Of a stretch of DNA of 64,000 nt, positions 1-8,580 are shown one piece after another. The stretch comes from an uncultured Dysgonomonas sp. (GTDB taxonomy: Bacteria > Bacteroidota > Bacteroidia > Bacteroidales > Dysgonomonadaceae), in NCBI RefSeq assembly GCF_934668725.1, contig NZ_CAKUOF010000004.1, positions 62,001-126,000 of the forward strand. The letters are read 5' to 3'. Position 1 is the stretch's first letter. Each line of letters opens with the position of its first letter. A program made the position numbers and the translations under genes. Below the pieces are notes generated by a model. That model did not search any database and was not told the DNA's origin. It saw nothing but the letters and a program-made list of their open reading frames with translations.

Positions 1-584
1 TAATAACCGGTATTCAACGCTTTTTCTTGCTCTTTGATTTTGTTAGACTGTTCTATGTTTTTGTTAGAAAGGTCTTCTACATTTGTATTTAATTTTTCAA
101 CCTCGCCTGTTAATGATGCAATTTGAGCATCTCTAGCCGATAACGCATCTCTAAGTTCGGCTATGGCAGCACTTCTTTGTTCAAGTTCTGCAGTAAGCCT
201 GTCTACAGTTTGTTTTAGTTGGGCAGATTGTCCTCCGGCATTTTTAAGTTTTTTGTTAAGGGTTTCTATATCTGCTTTATTTTTCTTTAGAATATCATTT
301 ATCATTTGGAAATTGTCAGTGATACGTGATTTAGTATCAGAAGACATTTCTCCTTTTGATTTAGATTCTACAGTTAAATATTTTTCGGCTTCTTTTATTT
401 GAGCGAAGTTTTCTTCTACTTGATTTATCATTGCCATCAAGTCCGACACGTCTGATTGTCCCTTAGCTGAGACTTGTAATAAAGAATCTCTTTCTGCTTG
501 CAATGCTTTATATTCATCAGAGTTCTTTACATTACATGATGCTAACATGCCAAGGCATAGACATCCTAAAATTACTTTTTTCAT
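1..584 (-). CDS. Coiled-coil lipoprotein, truncated by window edge
   Basis: The minus strand is open from an ATG at 584 to the left edge, so about 194 codons are seen and the C-terminus lies outside the window. The protein begins MKKVILGCLCLGMLASC, a type II signal peptide with lipobox LASC and lipid-anchored Cys17. The rest is rich in Lys, Glu, Gln and Asn with heptad-like spacing (for example TAELEQRSAAIAELRDAL), so a long coiled coil is predicted. It is probably anchored in a membrane and exposed to the periplasm. It is separated from rsmI by about 110 nt on the same strand. I recognise no specific family; the role is unknown. Confidence 0.8.
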   Translation of the reverse strand, partial: MKKVILGCLCLGMLASCNVKNSDEYKALQAERDSLLQVSAKGQSDVSDLMAMINQVEENFAQIKEAEKYLTVESKSKGEMSSDTKSRITDNFQMINDILKKNKADIETLNKKLKNAGGQSAQLKQTVDRLTAELEQRSAAIAELRDALSARDAQIASLTGEVEKLNTNVEDLSNKNIEQSNKIKEQEKALNTGY

Positions 585-693
585 AATTATCTACTTTTAC
601 TTTTTCCTATTTAACAATAAACCCTCTCGTTTAGTTTTAATTCAATTCATCAAATTTAATTCTTTTCCTAAAGAAATAGCCTATTTTTAGAAT

Positions 694-1377
694 TTATTCA
701 TTTTTCCCAGCAATAATTATAACAAATTCACCTCTTGGAGCTTTTTCAGTAAAGTGAGTGATTAGCTCAGCCAATGTTCCTCTCAAAGTTTCTTCGTGTA
801 ATTTAGATATCTCTCTGCAAGTAGCTGCATATCTGTCCTCTCCCATATATTCAGCTAATTGAGTCAGCGTTTTTAATACACGATGAGGCGATTCGTATAA
901 AACAATAGTTGTCGGTATTTCAGCAAGTTCTTTAAAACGTGTCATTCTTCCTTTCTTTTGAGGAAGGAAGCCTTCAAAGTAAAACTTATCGCATGGAATA
1001 CCCGATGAAACCAATGCCGGGATTAATGCTGTTGCTCCCGGAAGGCATTCTATATCAATCCCTGCTTTTATACATTCCCTGCCAATAAGAAATCCAGGAT
1101 CGGAAATACCCGGTGTTCCTGCATCGGATACCAATGCTATATTCTCTCCTGCATTGAGCCTATCTATAATATGAGTAATTGCTTTATGCTCATTAAACTT
1201 ATGATAAGACTGCATTTTGTTCTGTATCTCAAAATGCTTGAGGAGAAAACCTGTAGTGCGGGTATCTTCCGCCAGAATCAAGTCTACCTCTTTGAGTAAT
1301 CGGATTGCTCTGAACGTCATATCCTCCAGATTGCCGACAGGTGTTGGTATTATATATAGTTTACCCATAGGGTTCAT
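694..1377 (-). CDS. rsmI: 16S rRNA (cytidine-2'-O)-methyltransferase RsmI
   Basis: RsmI methylates the 2'-OH of C1402 in the decoding centre of 16S rRNA using S-adenosylmethionine. At 227 aa it is full length for the short form of the family. Seen are the N-terminal tetrapyrrole-methylase motif PTPVGNLEDMTFRA (residues 11-24), AEDTRTT (36-42) and the SAM-loop ALVSDAGTPGISDPG (81-95). The first ATG is at 1377; the ATG at 1368 (MGKLYII) is equally plausible and matches the usual family N-terminus better. The gene starts 2 nt after the permease stop codon on the same strand, so the two are very likely co-transcribed. Confidence 0.95.
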   Translation of the reverse strand: MNPMGKLYIIPTPVGNLEDMTFRAIRLLKEVDLILAEDTRTTGFLLKHFEIQNKMQSYHKFNEHKAITHIIDRLNAGENIALVSDAGTPGISDPGFLIGRECIKAGIDIECLPGATALIPALVSSGIPCDKFYFEGFLPQKKGRMTRFKELAEIPTTIVLYESPHRVLKTLTQLAEYMGEDRYAATCREISKLHEETLRGTLAELITHFTEKAPRGEFVIIIAGKNE

Positions 1378-1379
1378 GT

Positions 1380-2648
1380 TTAATGATGAGCTTCTTTTAT
1401 AGCTTCCGGATTGTGTTTATGCTTGAAAGCTAAAGAGAATGCAATTAAAATAACAAATGCATAGATGGCAAACGAAAGCCATATCCCATGCCAGTCTTTA
1501 GAACCATCGGCATTGGTAAAATAATACTGAATTAATAATCCACTGATTGAGCTTCCTAAAATAGCTCCGATTCCGTTGGTCATCATCATAAATAATCCTT
1601 GAGCAGCAGATCGTATAGCCGGCGTAGTGGTTGTTTCAACATATAAAGAACCAGATATATTGAAAAAGTCAAAAGCCATACCATATACAATGCAAGAAAG
1701 AATTATCATCCAGACGTGGGCACCGGGATCCCCATATGCAAAAAGTCCGAAGCGCAAAACCCATGCAGCCATGCTTATAAGCATTACATTCTTGATTCCG
1801 AATCGTTTCAGGAAGAAAGGAATGGCTAATATAAATAGAGTTTCGGAAATCTGAGATATAGACATTATAATTGTTGAATATCTTACTATTTGTGAATTGG
1901 CAAATTCAGGTATTTTTTTGAAATCATCTAAAAATACATCACCATAAGCATTCGTAAGTTGTAATGCAGCTCCCAGGAACATCGAGAAAATAAGGAATAT
2001 AGCCATCTGCTTATTCTTGAATAGCTTAAATGCTTCAAAGCCGAATGCCTTAGAGAGTGAAGCATCCCCTTTTTCTCTGGCTAGCGGAGGACATTTAGGT
2101 AAGGTAAGCGAATATAATGCTAATATTACGGATGCCATTGCTGCAATATAGAATTGATTTTCGGAACTTTTATTTCCTGTTAAGTTTACAATCCACATGG
2201 CAGCGATAAAACCGATTGTCCCAAATACCCTGATTGGAGGAAAGTTGGAAACTACATCCATATCATATTTTTTCAGAGAAGAATAGGCTACCGAGTTCGA
2301 TAAAGCAATGGTTGGCATATAAAATATCATTGCTACTAGTATCACATAAAAAAAGGTATCGGGATTATCTACACTTGCTAAACAAAATAAGCTTATTCCA
2401 CTTAAAAGATGCAAGGCACTATATAATTTTTCGCTGTCGATCCATTTGTCTGCAATAATCCCTGCCAATGCAGGCATAAAAAGAGAGGCTATACCCATAG
2501 TTGAGAATATTGCCCCGAATTTATCAGCTTCCCAGTTTTGAGTTTGAAACCAGTAGTTAGCTACTGTAATTAGCCACGATCCCCAAACAAAAAACTGGAG
2601 AAAGCTCATTATGATAAGGCGATACTTAAGGTTTAGAGAACTGCTCAT
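1380..2648 (-). CDS. Nucleoside permease, MFS (NupG/XapB-like)
   Basis: This 422 aa protein is strongly hydrophobic with about twelve membrane segments. The N-terminus (LKYRLIIMSFLQFFVWGSWL) and the following AGIIADKW loop are characteristic of the nucleoside:H+ symporter family. The inferred role is proton-driven uptake of nucleosides across the inner membrane. It lies directly upstream of rsmI with a 2 nt gap. A candidate promoter box TATCTTTG lies on the minus strand at 2681-2688, 33 nt before the start. Substrate specificity cannot be read from sequence alone. Confidence 0.85.
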   Translation of the reverse strand: MSSSLNLKYRLIIMSFLQFFVWGSWLITVANYWFQTQNWEADKFGAIFSTMGIASLFMPALAGIIADKWIDSEKLYSALHLLSGISLFCLASVDNPDTFFYVILVAMIFYMPTIALSNSVAYSSLKKYDMDVVSNFPPIRVFGTIGFIAAMWIVNLTGNKSSENQFYIAAMASVILALYSLTLPKCPPLAREKGDASLSKAFGFEAFKLFKNKQMAIFLIFSMFLGAALQLTNAYGDVFLDDFKKIPEFANSQIVRYSTIIMSISQISETLFILAIPFFLKRFGIKNVMLISMAAWVLRFGLFAYGDPGAHVWMIILSCIVYGMAFDFFNISGSLYVETTTTPAIRSAAQGLFMMMTNGIGAILGSSISGLLIQYYFTNADGSKDWHGIWLSFAIYAFVILIAFSLAFKHKHNPEAIKEAHH

Positions 2649-2680
2649 AACACGATTCGTTATTTATATGATTTATGGAT

Positions 2681-2688
2681 CAAAGATA
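2681..2688 (-). promoter_or_regulatory. Bacteroidota -7 box, permease/rsmI operon
   Basis: Minus-strand TATCTTTG, matching TAnnTTTG, sits 33 nt upstream of the permease start. I do not see a clear TTTG element 19 nt further upstream. Confidence 0.55.
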
Positions 2689-2755
2689 ATATAAATATGT
2701 TTTTTATTTTACAGAAATTCGAGAGTTTAAGCATGGTAGAATACTTATTATCTGA

Positions 2756-3775
2756 TTATTTTTGTAATGTCAGGTAGATAAGGGTGGGGAAGTGGTCGCT
2801 GTACCCATTTAAAAATGTATTTCCCGAAAATGTACGTAGTGGGTATCCTTTAAATTTACCCGATTGCTGGAATAGAAAATCTTTATTAAACACTTCTGCT
2901 TTCTCAAAATTTAATTTGCTATCTCCTTTTTTAAGAAGGCTCTGGGAAATTATAATCTGATCGAATAAATTCCATTGGTCTTTATAGCATAAAGTACCGA
3001 TACCACTGTCGTGAATTTTCCACATGGTATTATATAATCCGCCTTTTTGTACCTGTTCCTGATTTTTCTTTGCATTTAATACAATGCGTGTACTTTTATC
3101 TTTGGGATCATCGTTCATATCTCCCATGATTATAATACCGGCTTTAGGATTCGCATTGTAGATAGAATCACTGATGTGTTTACATATAGCTGCGGCACGT
3201 TCTCTTAAGGGAGAAGAGTTATCTCCACGACGTGACGGCCAATGATTAACCAGAACACTCAAAGGTTGTCCTCCCAATAATCCGCTGACAACTAAAATAT
3301 CGCGGGTTTTTATATCACTAGTTCCGGGTAATATAAACGGATATGTTTTATAAGATGTAACTTTGAAGACCGAAGGATCATAAATAAGCCCTACATCTAT
3401 ACCTCTGATATCGGGAGAATCTTGGTGTACGATCTGAAATTTACGTTTGGCTATGTCGCCTGTTGTGATGAGGTCTTCTATTACTTTACGGTTTTCGACT
3501 TCGGCTATGCCTACAATAACTGCTCCTGTTGGTACAGTTTCTTTGCCAAGTAGATTTATTACATATGCTAAGTTGTTGAGCTTCTTATTGTATTTATCTT
3601 CTGTCCAGTTATTACGCCCCGACGGCGTAAAGTCTTCATCTTGAATATTGGGATCTTTTTTAGTGTCGAACAGATTTTCTACATTGTAGAAAGCAATAGG
3701 ATACACCTCTTTTTTCTGTTGGGCAACAGCACTTAACGATAATAAGGCTAAACAAATTAATAAGTATTTCTTCAT
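2756..3775 (-). CDS. Secreted endonuclease/exonuclease/phosphatase-fold protein
   Basis: The protein has 339 aa and a signal peptide (MKKYLLICLALLSLSAVAQ). It carries the DNase I-like metal-dependent phosphodiesterase fold. Seen in order are AFYNVENLF with Asn31, GIAEVEN with Glu92/Glu94 for metal binding, VNHWPSRRG, the catalytic GDMNDDP loop and the C-terminal YSDHFP with the conserved Asp-His pair. Exported members of this family are common in Bacteroidales and probably act on extracellular nucleic acid or phosphoesters; the substrate here is unknown. A candidate -7 box lies at 3880-3887. It is transcribed as a separate unit from the suf genes, which end at a terminator upstream. Confidence 0.85.
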   Translation of the reverse strand: MKKYLLICLALLSLSAVAQQKKEVYPIAFYNVENLFDTKKDPNIQDEDFTPSGRNNWTEDKYNKKLNNLAYVINLLGKETVPTGAVIVGIAEVENRKVIEDLITTGDIAKRKFQIVHQDSPDIRGIDVGLIYDPSVFKVTSYKTYPFILPGTSDIKTRDILVVSGLLGGQPLSVLVNHWPSRRGDNSSPLRERAAAICKHISDSIYNANPKAGIIIMGDMNDDPKDKSTRIVLNAKKNQEQVQKGGLYNTMWKIHDSGIGTLCYKDQWNLFDQIIISQSLLKKGDSKLNFEKAEVFNKDFLFQQSGKFKGYPLRTFSGNTFLNGYSDHFPTLIYLTLQK

Positions 3776-3879
3776 AAGTGAAATTCTAAGTAATCGAAAA
3801 TTATAGTAAAATAACCAACTCTATATGTTGTCCTTATCAACGTCGAAATTAACGTTGGGTACTTAGCTGGATAATTCTA

Positions 3880-3887
3880 CAAATTTA
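3880..3887 (-). promoter_or_regulatory. Bacteroidota -7 box, secreted nuclease-fold gene
   Basis: Minus-strand TAAATTTG lies about 105 nt before the start at 3775. The leader between holds a 6-bp inverted repeat, CAACGT and ACGTTG, around 3839-3858. Confidence 0.45.
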
Positions 3888-3892
3888 GGAAT

Positions 3893-3934
3893 AAAAAAAG
3901 ACTACTTATGAAATTGATTCATAAATAGTCTTTT
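3893..3934 (-). terminator. Intrinsic terminator of suf operon
   Basis: A 15-bp stem with one mismatch around the loop TCAAT is followed on the minus strand by a T run. It lies about 20 nt after the sufS stop codon. Confidence 0.85.
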
Positions 3935-3955
3935 GATATCTTGAAGATTTTGATC

Positions 3956-5176
3956 TTATCCAAACATTTGAACAACTCGTTTTATTCCTGTTACAAGTTG
4001 ATCTATCTCTTCTTTTGTATTATAAAAAGCAAAAGAAGCTCTTACGGTTCCTTCTATTCCCAATTCTTCCATAAGCGGTTGGGCACAATGGTGACCTGTA
4101 CGTACGGCAATGCCCATTCTATCAAGTAACATACCCATATCGTAATGGTGAATATTATTAACAAGAAATGATACAGCACTGCTTTTATGTTCGGATGTTC
4201 CAAAAATGCGCATGCCATCTATTTTCATTAACTCAGAGGTACAATATGCCAGAAGTTCATCTTCATAAACTCTGATATTTGATAATCCGATAGAGTTTAT
4301 GTAGTCCAATGCAGTTCCTAAAGCAATAAAATCTACATAATTAGGAGTACCCGCTTCAAATTTGAAAGGAAGTTCATTGAAAGTTGTCTTCTTGAAAGAA
4401 ACCGACCCGATCATTTCTCCCCCTCCTTGATAGGGAGGTATTTTATTCAGTAGCTCTTCTTTTCCATATAAAATACCGGTTCCGGTTGGTCCGTATATCT
4501 TATGACCTGAGAAAACCAATAAATCACAATCTAACTTTTGTACATCTATTTCGATATGCTGTATTGATTGAGCAGCATCTATCAAAACAGGAATGTTTTG
4601 TTTGTGTGCTATTTCAATGACCTTCTCTATAGGGTTTATTGTGCCCAGAACATTCGAGACATGCATTACCGAAATCAAACGTGTCTTGGGTGTGATGAGT
4701 TTTTCAAGCTCCTCAAGAATAAGCTCTCCTTTTTCGTTGATAGGGATTACTTTTAGCTTTACACCTGTAATACTTTCCTGTATTTGCCAAGGCACAATGT
4801 TGGAATGGTGTTCCATTGCCGAAACTATAATTTCATCGCCTTCTTTACAAAACTCGCGACAAAAACTAGAGGCTACCAGATTTATACTTTCCGTAGTGCC
4901 TTTAGTAAATATTACTTCGTGAGAGTGTTTAGCGTTTATAAACTGTTGTACCTTTTTACGGGCATTTTCAGTCAGTTCGGTAGCTTCCTGGCTCAAATGG
5001 TGTACTCCTCTGTGAATATTGGCATTTACAGTGGAATATATTTCAGAAATCTTATCTATTACGCATTTGGGTTTCTGAGTAGTTGCACCATTATCCAGAT
5101 AAATAAGCTGTTTCCCGTATACTTGAGTGTCAAGTATCTGGAAATCAGCACGTATTTTATTTATATCTAAGGTCAT
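3956..5176 (-). CDS. sufS: Cysteine desulfurase SufS
   Basis: SufS is a PLP enzyme that removes sulphur from L-cysteine as a Cys-bound persulfide for Fe-S cluster assembly. The 406 aa protein shows the N-terminal YLDNGATTQKP block, FSGHKIYGPTG with the PLP-binding Lys226, and RTGHHCAQP with the nucleophile Cys364, as expected for group II (SufS/CsdA) enzymes. It is the last gene of sufC-sufD-sufS, 83 nt after sufD. No other in-frame ATG lies nearby, so the start at 5176 is the best choice; it sits inside a perfect AGGTC-N3-GACCT palindrome (5170-5182), which is odd and may affect initiation. Confidence 0.95.
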   Translation of the reverse strand: MTLDINKIRADFQILDTQVYGKQLIYLDNGATTQKPKCVIDKISEIYSTVNANIHRGVHHLSQEATELTENARKKVQQFINAKHSHEVIFTKGTTESINLVASSFCREFCKEGDEIIVSAMEHHSNIVPWQIQESITGVKLKVIPINEKGELILEELEKLITPKTRLISVMHVSNVLGTINPIEKVIEIAHKQNIPVLIDAAQSIQHIEIDVQKLDCDLLVFSGHKIYGPTGTGILYGKEELLNKIPPYQGGGEMIGSVSFKKTTFNELPFKFEAGTPNYVDFIALGTALDYINSIGLSNIRVYEDELLAYCTSELMKIDGMRIFGTSEHKSSAVSFLVNNIHHYDMGMLLDRMGIAVRTGHHCAQPLMEELGIEGTVRASFAFYNTKEEIDQLVTGIKRVVQMFG

Positions 5177-5182
5177 AGACCT
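5170..5182. repeat. AGGTC-N3-GACCT palindrome overlapping sufS start
   Basis: Perfect copy with spacer ATA on the plus strand. The sufS ATG (5174-5176) falls within it. In gene orientation it is preceded by an A/T-rich AATAAT tract. Confidence 0.8.
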
Positions 5183-5259
5183 ATTATTTTTATAATTTAA
5201 ATATACTCTGTTACTGATTGTTACAGTATCAGTTTAAAAAATAAGAGGTTTGATCTCTT

Positions 5260-6600
5260 TTATTTGCATATAGAGCAATCTCCACATCTGGCTTCTTCAC
5301 CGCGAAAACGTTTTTCAACCAGTTCTTCGAGACGTTCTCTTAGTACGTCAATATGGATTAATTTAAGTACATCGGCTGTAAATGCCTGCATAAGCAACAA
5401 TTTAGCATCTTCTTTAGCGATACCTCTTGCACGCAGGTAAAAAAGAGCATCTTCGTCAAGTTGTCCGGTAGTTAAACCGTGCGAACATTTTACATCATCC
5501 GCATAGATCTCAAGTTGAGGTTTCGAATACATTCGAGCATCAGGTGATGCACAAAGGTTATTATTCGTTTGATACGCCATTGTTTTTTGAGCATCCTTTT
5601 CTACTAAGATACGTCCACAGAAAGAACCTACGGCATGCTCTTGCAATACATATTTAAATAACTGTGTACTTTGGCAATGTGGTTTTGCATGATCTAAAAA
5701 TGCAAAGTTGTCCACATGTTGTACTTTGTCTGCAATAACAATACCGGCAACCGTAGCTTCGGCTTGCTCTCCGTTTAATTTTACATGATAGTTATTTCTT
5801 GTAAAACCACAGTTGAGAGTTATATTATTGACTAATACGGTTGACGATTTTTCTTGTTGAACGTAAGTCGAAGCCAATCGGGTTACCTGATTAGAATTTT
5901 CTTCTAATTCGTAGAACTCGATATGTGCATTTTCTTCGGCGAAAATTTCAGTTACCTGAGTTGCTAGAAATTTATGACTGTCAACTGTATGATCGCAAGC
6001 TAATAATTTGACTTGGGAGTTTTTACCTGCAATAATAAGTAAACGTCTGTTTACCAGGAAATCCACATTAGCAGTCAATATATTGATTAACTGTAAAGGT
6101 TGTTCGATAACGGTATTATCCGGAATATAGATGACAAATCCATTCTGAGCAAACATGGTATTGAATGCAGCTATCGCATTATTTTCTAACTGAGCTGCTT
6201 TACCATAATATTTTGAACAGATATCTGCATGTTGCTCCGAAAAATCTTTCAAACTACCAATAAACACACCTTTAGGAAAATCAGTTTTAGGCTGATGTTC
6301 TTTGTGAAATGTATCATTCATTAAGAAAAACAAGTTGGTAGCGAGTTCGGGAACGTTACATTTATATTTATTGTATGGATTGTGCTGAATAGCTAATCTG
6401 TTCAGATTAAATCCATAATCGGGTATAAATTCTTTTGCTATATCCGAGTATTGATAATCTTCGAGACTACGATTGGGAAATCCCAGAGTCTTGAAAATTT
6501 CAAAAGCCTTATTTCTTTCCCCATTCAGAACAGCTGTCGATTTTTCGTCGATTAAGCTTCTGTGCTTGGTGAATAAGTCTATATATTGAGTTTCTATCAT
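5260..6600 (-). CDS. sufD: Fe-S cluster assembly protein SufD
   Basis: SufD forms the SufBC2D scaffold on which Fe-S clusters are built. The protein has 446 aa with the variable N-terminal helical region and the beta-helical SufB/SufD core (for example FLDHAKPHCQSTQLFKYVL, and KPQLEIYADDVKCSHGLTTGQLDEDALFYLRARG, both characteristic of SufD). The C-terminus ends with Cys439, Cys442 and Cys445 in a CxxCxxC arrangement, a tail I take to be a lineage feature. It lies 91 nt after sufC. The intergenic space holds a hairpin with arms ATGACAC/GTGTCAT (about 6637-6656). Confidence 0.95.
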   Translation of the reverse strand: MIETQYIDLFTKHRSLIDEKSTAVLNGERNKAFEIFKTLGFPNRSLEDYQYSDIAKEFIPDYGFNLNRLAIQHNPYNKYKCNVPELATNLFFLMNDTFHKEHQPKTDFPKGVFIGSLKDFSEQHADICSKYYGKAAQLENNAIAAFNTMFAQNGFVIYIPDNTVIEQPLQLINILTANVDFLVNRRLLIIAGKNSQVKLLACDHTVDSHKFLATQVTEIFAEENAHIEFYELEENSNQVTRLASTYVQQEKSSTVLVNNITLNCGFTRNNYHVKLNGEQAEATVAGIVIADKVQHVDNFAFLDHAKPHCQSTQLFKYVLQEHAVGSFCGRILVEKDAQKTMAYQTNNNLCASPDARMYSKPQLEIYADDVKCSHGLTTGQLDEDALFYLRARGIAKEDAKLLLMQAFTADVLKLIHIDVLRERLEELVEKRFRGEEARCGDCSICK

Positions 6601-6636
6601 TGAATTCTGTATATTTATTATGAATGATGATCTTTA

Positions 6637-6656
6637 ATGACACATCTTAGTGTCAT
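6637..6656. repeat. Inverted repeat in sufC-sufD intergenic region
   Basis: Arms ATGACAC and GTGTCAT (7 bp, perfect) flank ATCTTA. It sits 37 nt before the sufD start and is too short, with no T tract, to be a terminator. It may be a leader hairpin analogous in position to the AGGTC palindromes. Confidence 0.6.
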
Positions 6657-6691
6657 ATAATTCAATCAAAGTAATAAAAGGATTGGTAATC

Positions 6692-7453
6692 TTAATCTTG
6701 GAAATCTTTAATAATCCAGTCGTATCCTTTTTCCTCAAGTTCAAGAGCCAATTCAGGTCCTGCACTTTTTACAATCCTACCCTTATAAAGAACATGTACA
6801 AAGTCTGGTTTGATATATTCTAAAAGACGTTGGTAGTGGGTAATTACAATGGTAGCGTTATCCTTACGTCTCAATTTATTAACGCCGGCTGCTACAATGC
6901 GCAGTGCATCAATATCGAGGCCAGAGTCGGTTTCGTCCAAAATTGCTAATTTAGGATCTAACATAGCCATTTGGAAAATCTCGTTACGTTTTTTCTCACC
7001 ACCCGAAAAACCTTCGTTTACCGAACGGCTGGCAAGCGTACTGTCTAGTTCCACCAATTCGCGTTTTTCTTTCATCAACTTAAGAAAGTCTGATGCTGCA
7101 ATAGGTTCAAGACCTTTGTGTTTGCGTGTCTCATTTACCGCTGCACGCATAAAGTTTACCATGCTTACACCGGGTATTTCTACCGGGTATTGGAAGCTGA
7201 GGAATAATCCTTCGCATGCTCTTTCTTCGGGAGCAAGTTCCAATAAATCTTTACCTCCGAAAGTAACTTCTCCTTCTGTAACTTCAAAGTTTGGGTTACC
7301 TACTAATACGGATGCCAATGTACTTTTTCCGGCTCCGTTAGGACCCATAATCGCATGTATCTCTCCGCTGTTCACTTCAAGATCCAGTCCTCTTAATATT
7401 TCTTTGCCATCAATATTGGCATGCAAGTTTTTTATGTTTAATAAATTCGCCAT
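6692..7453 (-). CDS. sufC: Fe-S cluster assembly ATPase SufC
   Basis: SufC is the ABC-type ATPase of the SufBC2D complex. The 253 aa protein shows Walker A GPNGAGKST (37-45), the SufC-type signature FSGGEKKR (149-156) and Walker B ILDETDSGLD (171-180). It is the first gene of the sufC-sufD-sufS run. In related Bacteroidales sufB normally lies immediately upstream; here the next upstream gene is xthA, 306 nt away, so SufB must be encoded elsewhere if the pathway is complete. Confidence 0.97.
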   Translation of the reverse strand: MANLLNIKNLHANIDGKEILRGLDLEVNSGEIHAIMGPNGAGKSTLASVLVGNPNFEVTEGEVTFGGKDLLELAPEERACEGLFLSFQYPVEIPGVSMVNFMRAAVNETRKHKGLEPIAASDFLKLMKEKRELVELDSTLASRSVNEGFSGGEKKRNEIFQMAMLDPKLAILDETDSGLDIDALRIVAAGVNKLRRKDNATIVITHYQRLLEYIKPDFVHVLYKGRIVKSAGPELALELEEKGYDWIIKDFQD

Positions 7454-7759
7454 TATTTTGTTTAAAATAAAATAATTAAATAATATAGTGTAAGTTTCTT
7501 AATAATCGCTTATTCAGCTTATTAATAACTTTATTACTCGTTTTTATAAATTGTTCGTTTTCTATCTCAATATAGAGATTATATTTCCTGATAATGTATT
7601 TATACCAGCCTTTAAAACTATAGCAGTCTTTGCTATTGCGTTTGCTAAAGTAGTAAAAAATAAAAAGCTTTGGTATGTTATTTCACTACAATGAACAAAA
7701 GTTGAGAGAAATTGTTTATTACTTTTCTGTTATGTTCAATCTATAAAATCTATGAAGTT
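7454..7759. other. Intergenic region upstream of sufC
   Basis: 306 nt with no credible gene and no trace of sufB. The only promoter-like sequence for sufC is an imperfect minus-strand TACTTTAG at 7645-7652, without a clear upstream element. No terminator hairpin was found for xthA. Confidence 0.5.
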
Positions 7760-8527
7760 TTAAATATCAGCTTCTATAGATATGGGACAGTGATCGGAAC
7801 AGTATACGTCACTATGAATTGTTGCACTTTTGACCCTCTCTCTTGCTTCACTCGAAATCATGTGATAGTCTATTCTCCAGCCCAGATTTTTGGGTCTTGC
7901 ACCGGCTCTGTAGCTCCACCATGTATATTTTTCGGGTTCTTGGTCATATTCCCTAAAAGTATCGATCATGCCTGTTTCTACAAACTGATCAAACCACTCT
8001 CTTTCTTCAGGAAGAAAGCCTGAAGAGGTCAGATGGCGTTCAGGATGATTTATGTCGATGGGTTTGTGACAGATATTATAGTCTCCACAAATTAATATTT
8101 CCTTACGTTCTTTTCTTAATTCCTGAATATATTCGGAGAAATCGGCTAGAAATTCCATTTTGAAGACTTGACGAAGTCCTCCTGTAGTTCCCGAAGGGAT
8201 GTATACGCAGATGATAGTAACATTTCCGTAGTCAACACGTATAACGCGTCCTTCTACATCGTATTTATCCATTCCCATTCCGATTTTTACAAAATCGGGT
8301 TGAATTTTAGTGATAATACCGACTCCGCTGTAGCCTTTTTTTTCTGCCGGATGAAAATAGCAATATTCGTAGCCTAAAGATTTTAAGGTTATTAAATCTA
8401 TCTGGTCTTCTTGTGCTTTAAGTTCCTGAAAACATACTACATCGGGATTTTCTTTACTTAACCAATCGGCTAATCCTTTATTTAATGCAGCACGTATACC
8501 ATTTACATTATAGGATACAATTTTCAT
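7760..8527 (-). CDS. xthA: Exodeoxyribonuclease III
   Basis: This 255 aa protein is an AP endonuclease and 3'-5' exonuclease of base-excision repair. Seen are SYNVNGIRA with Asn7, FQELKAQ with the metal ligand Glu35, the GDYN motif, and C-terminal CSDHCPIS with the catalytic Asp-His pair. Length and motifs fit the ExoA/XthA family. It follows mlaF by 53 nt on the same strand and may share its transcript; the gap holds a GATGAG/CTCATC inverted repeat. Confidence 0.95.
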   Translation of the reverse strand: MKIVSYNVNGIRAALNKGLADWLSKENPDVVCFQELKAQEDQIDLITLKSLGYEYCYFHPAEKKGYSGVGIITKIQPDFVKIGMGMDKYDVEGRVIRVDYGNVTIICVYIPSGTTGGLRQVFKMEFLADFSEYIQELRKERKEILICGDYNICHKPIDINHPERHLTSSGFLPEEREWFDQFVETGMIDTFREYDQEPEKYTWWSYRAGARPKNLGWRIDYHMISSEARERVKSATIHSDVYCSDHCPISIEADI

Positions 8528-8580
8528 TATTTAAATTGAATATTTAAAAGTGGATGAGTCTTACTTATGCTCATCACTCG

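Noticed and set aside
5260..6600. The suf gene as sufB instead of sufD
   Set aside because: The N-terminal helical region and the length (446 aa) match SufD, and the central sequence lacks the SufB pattern.
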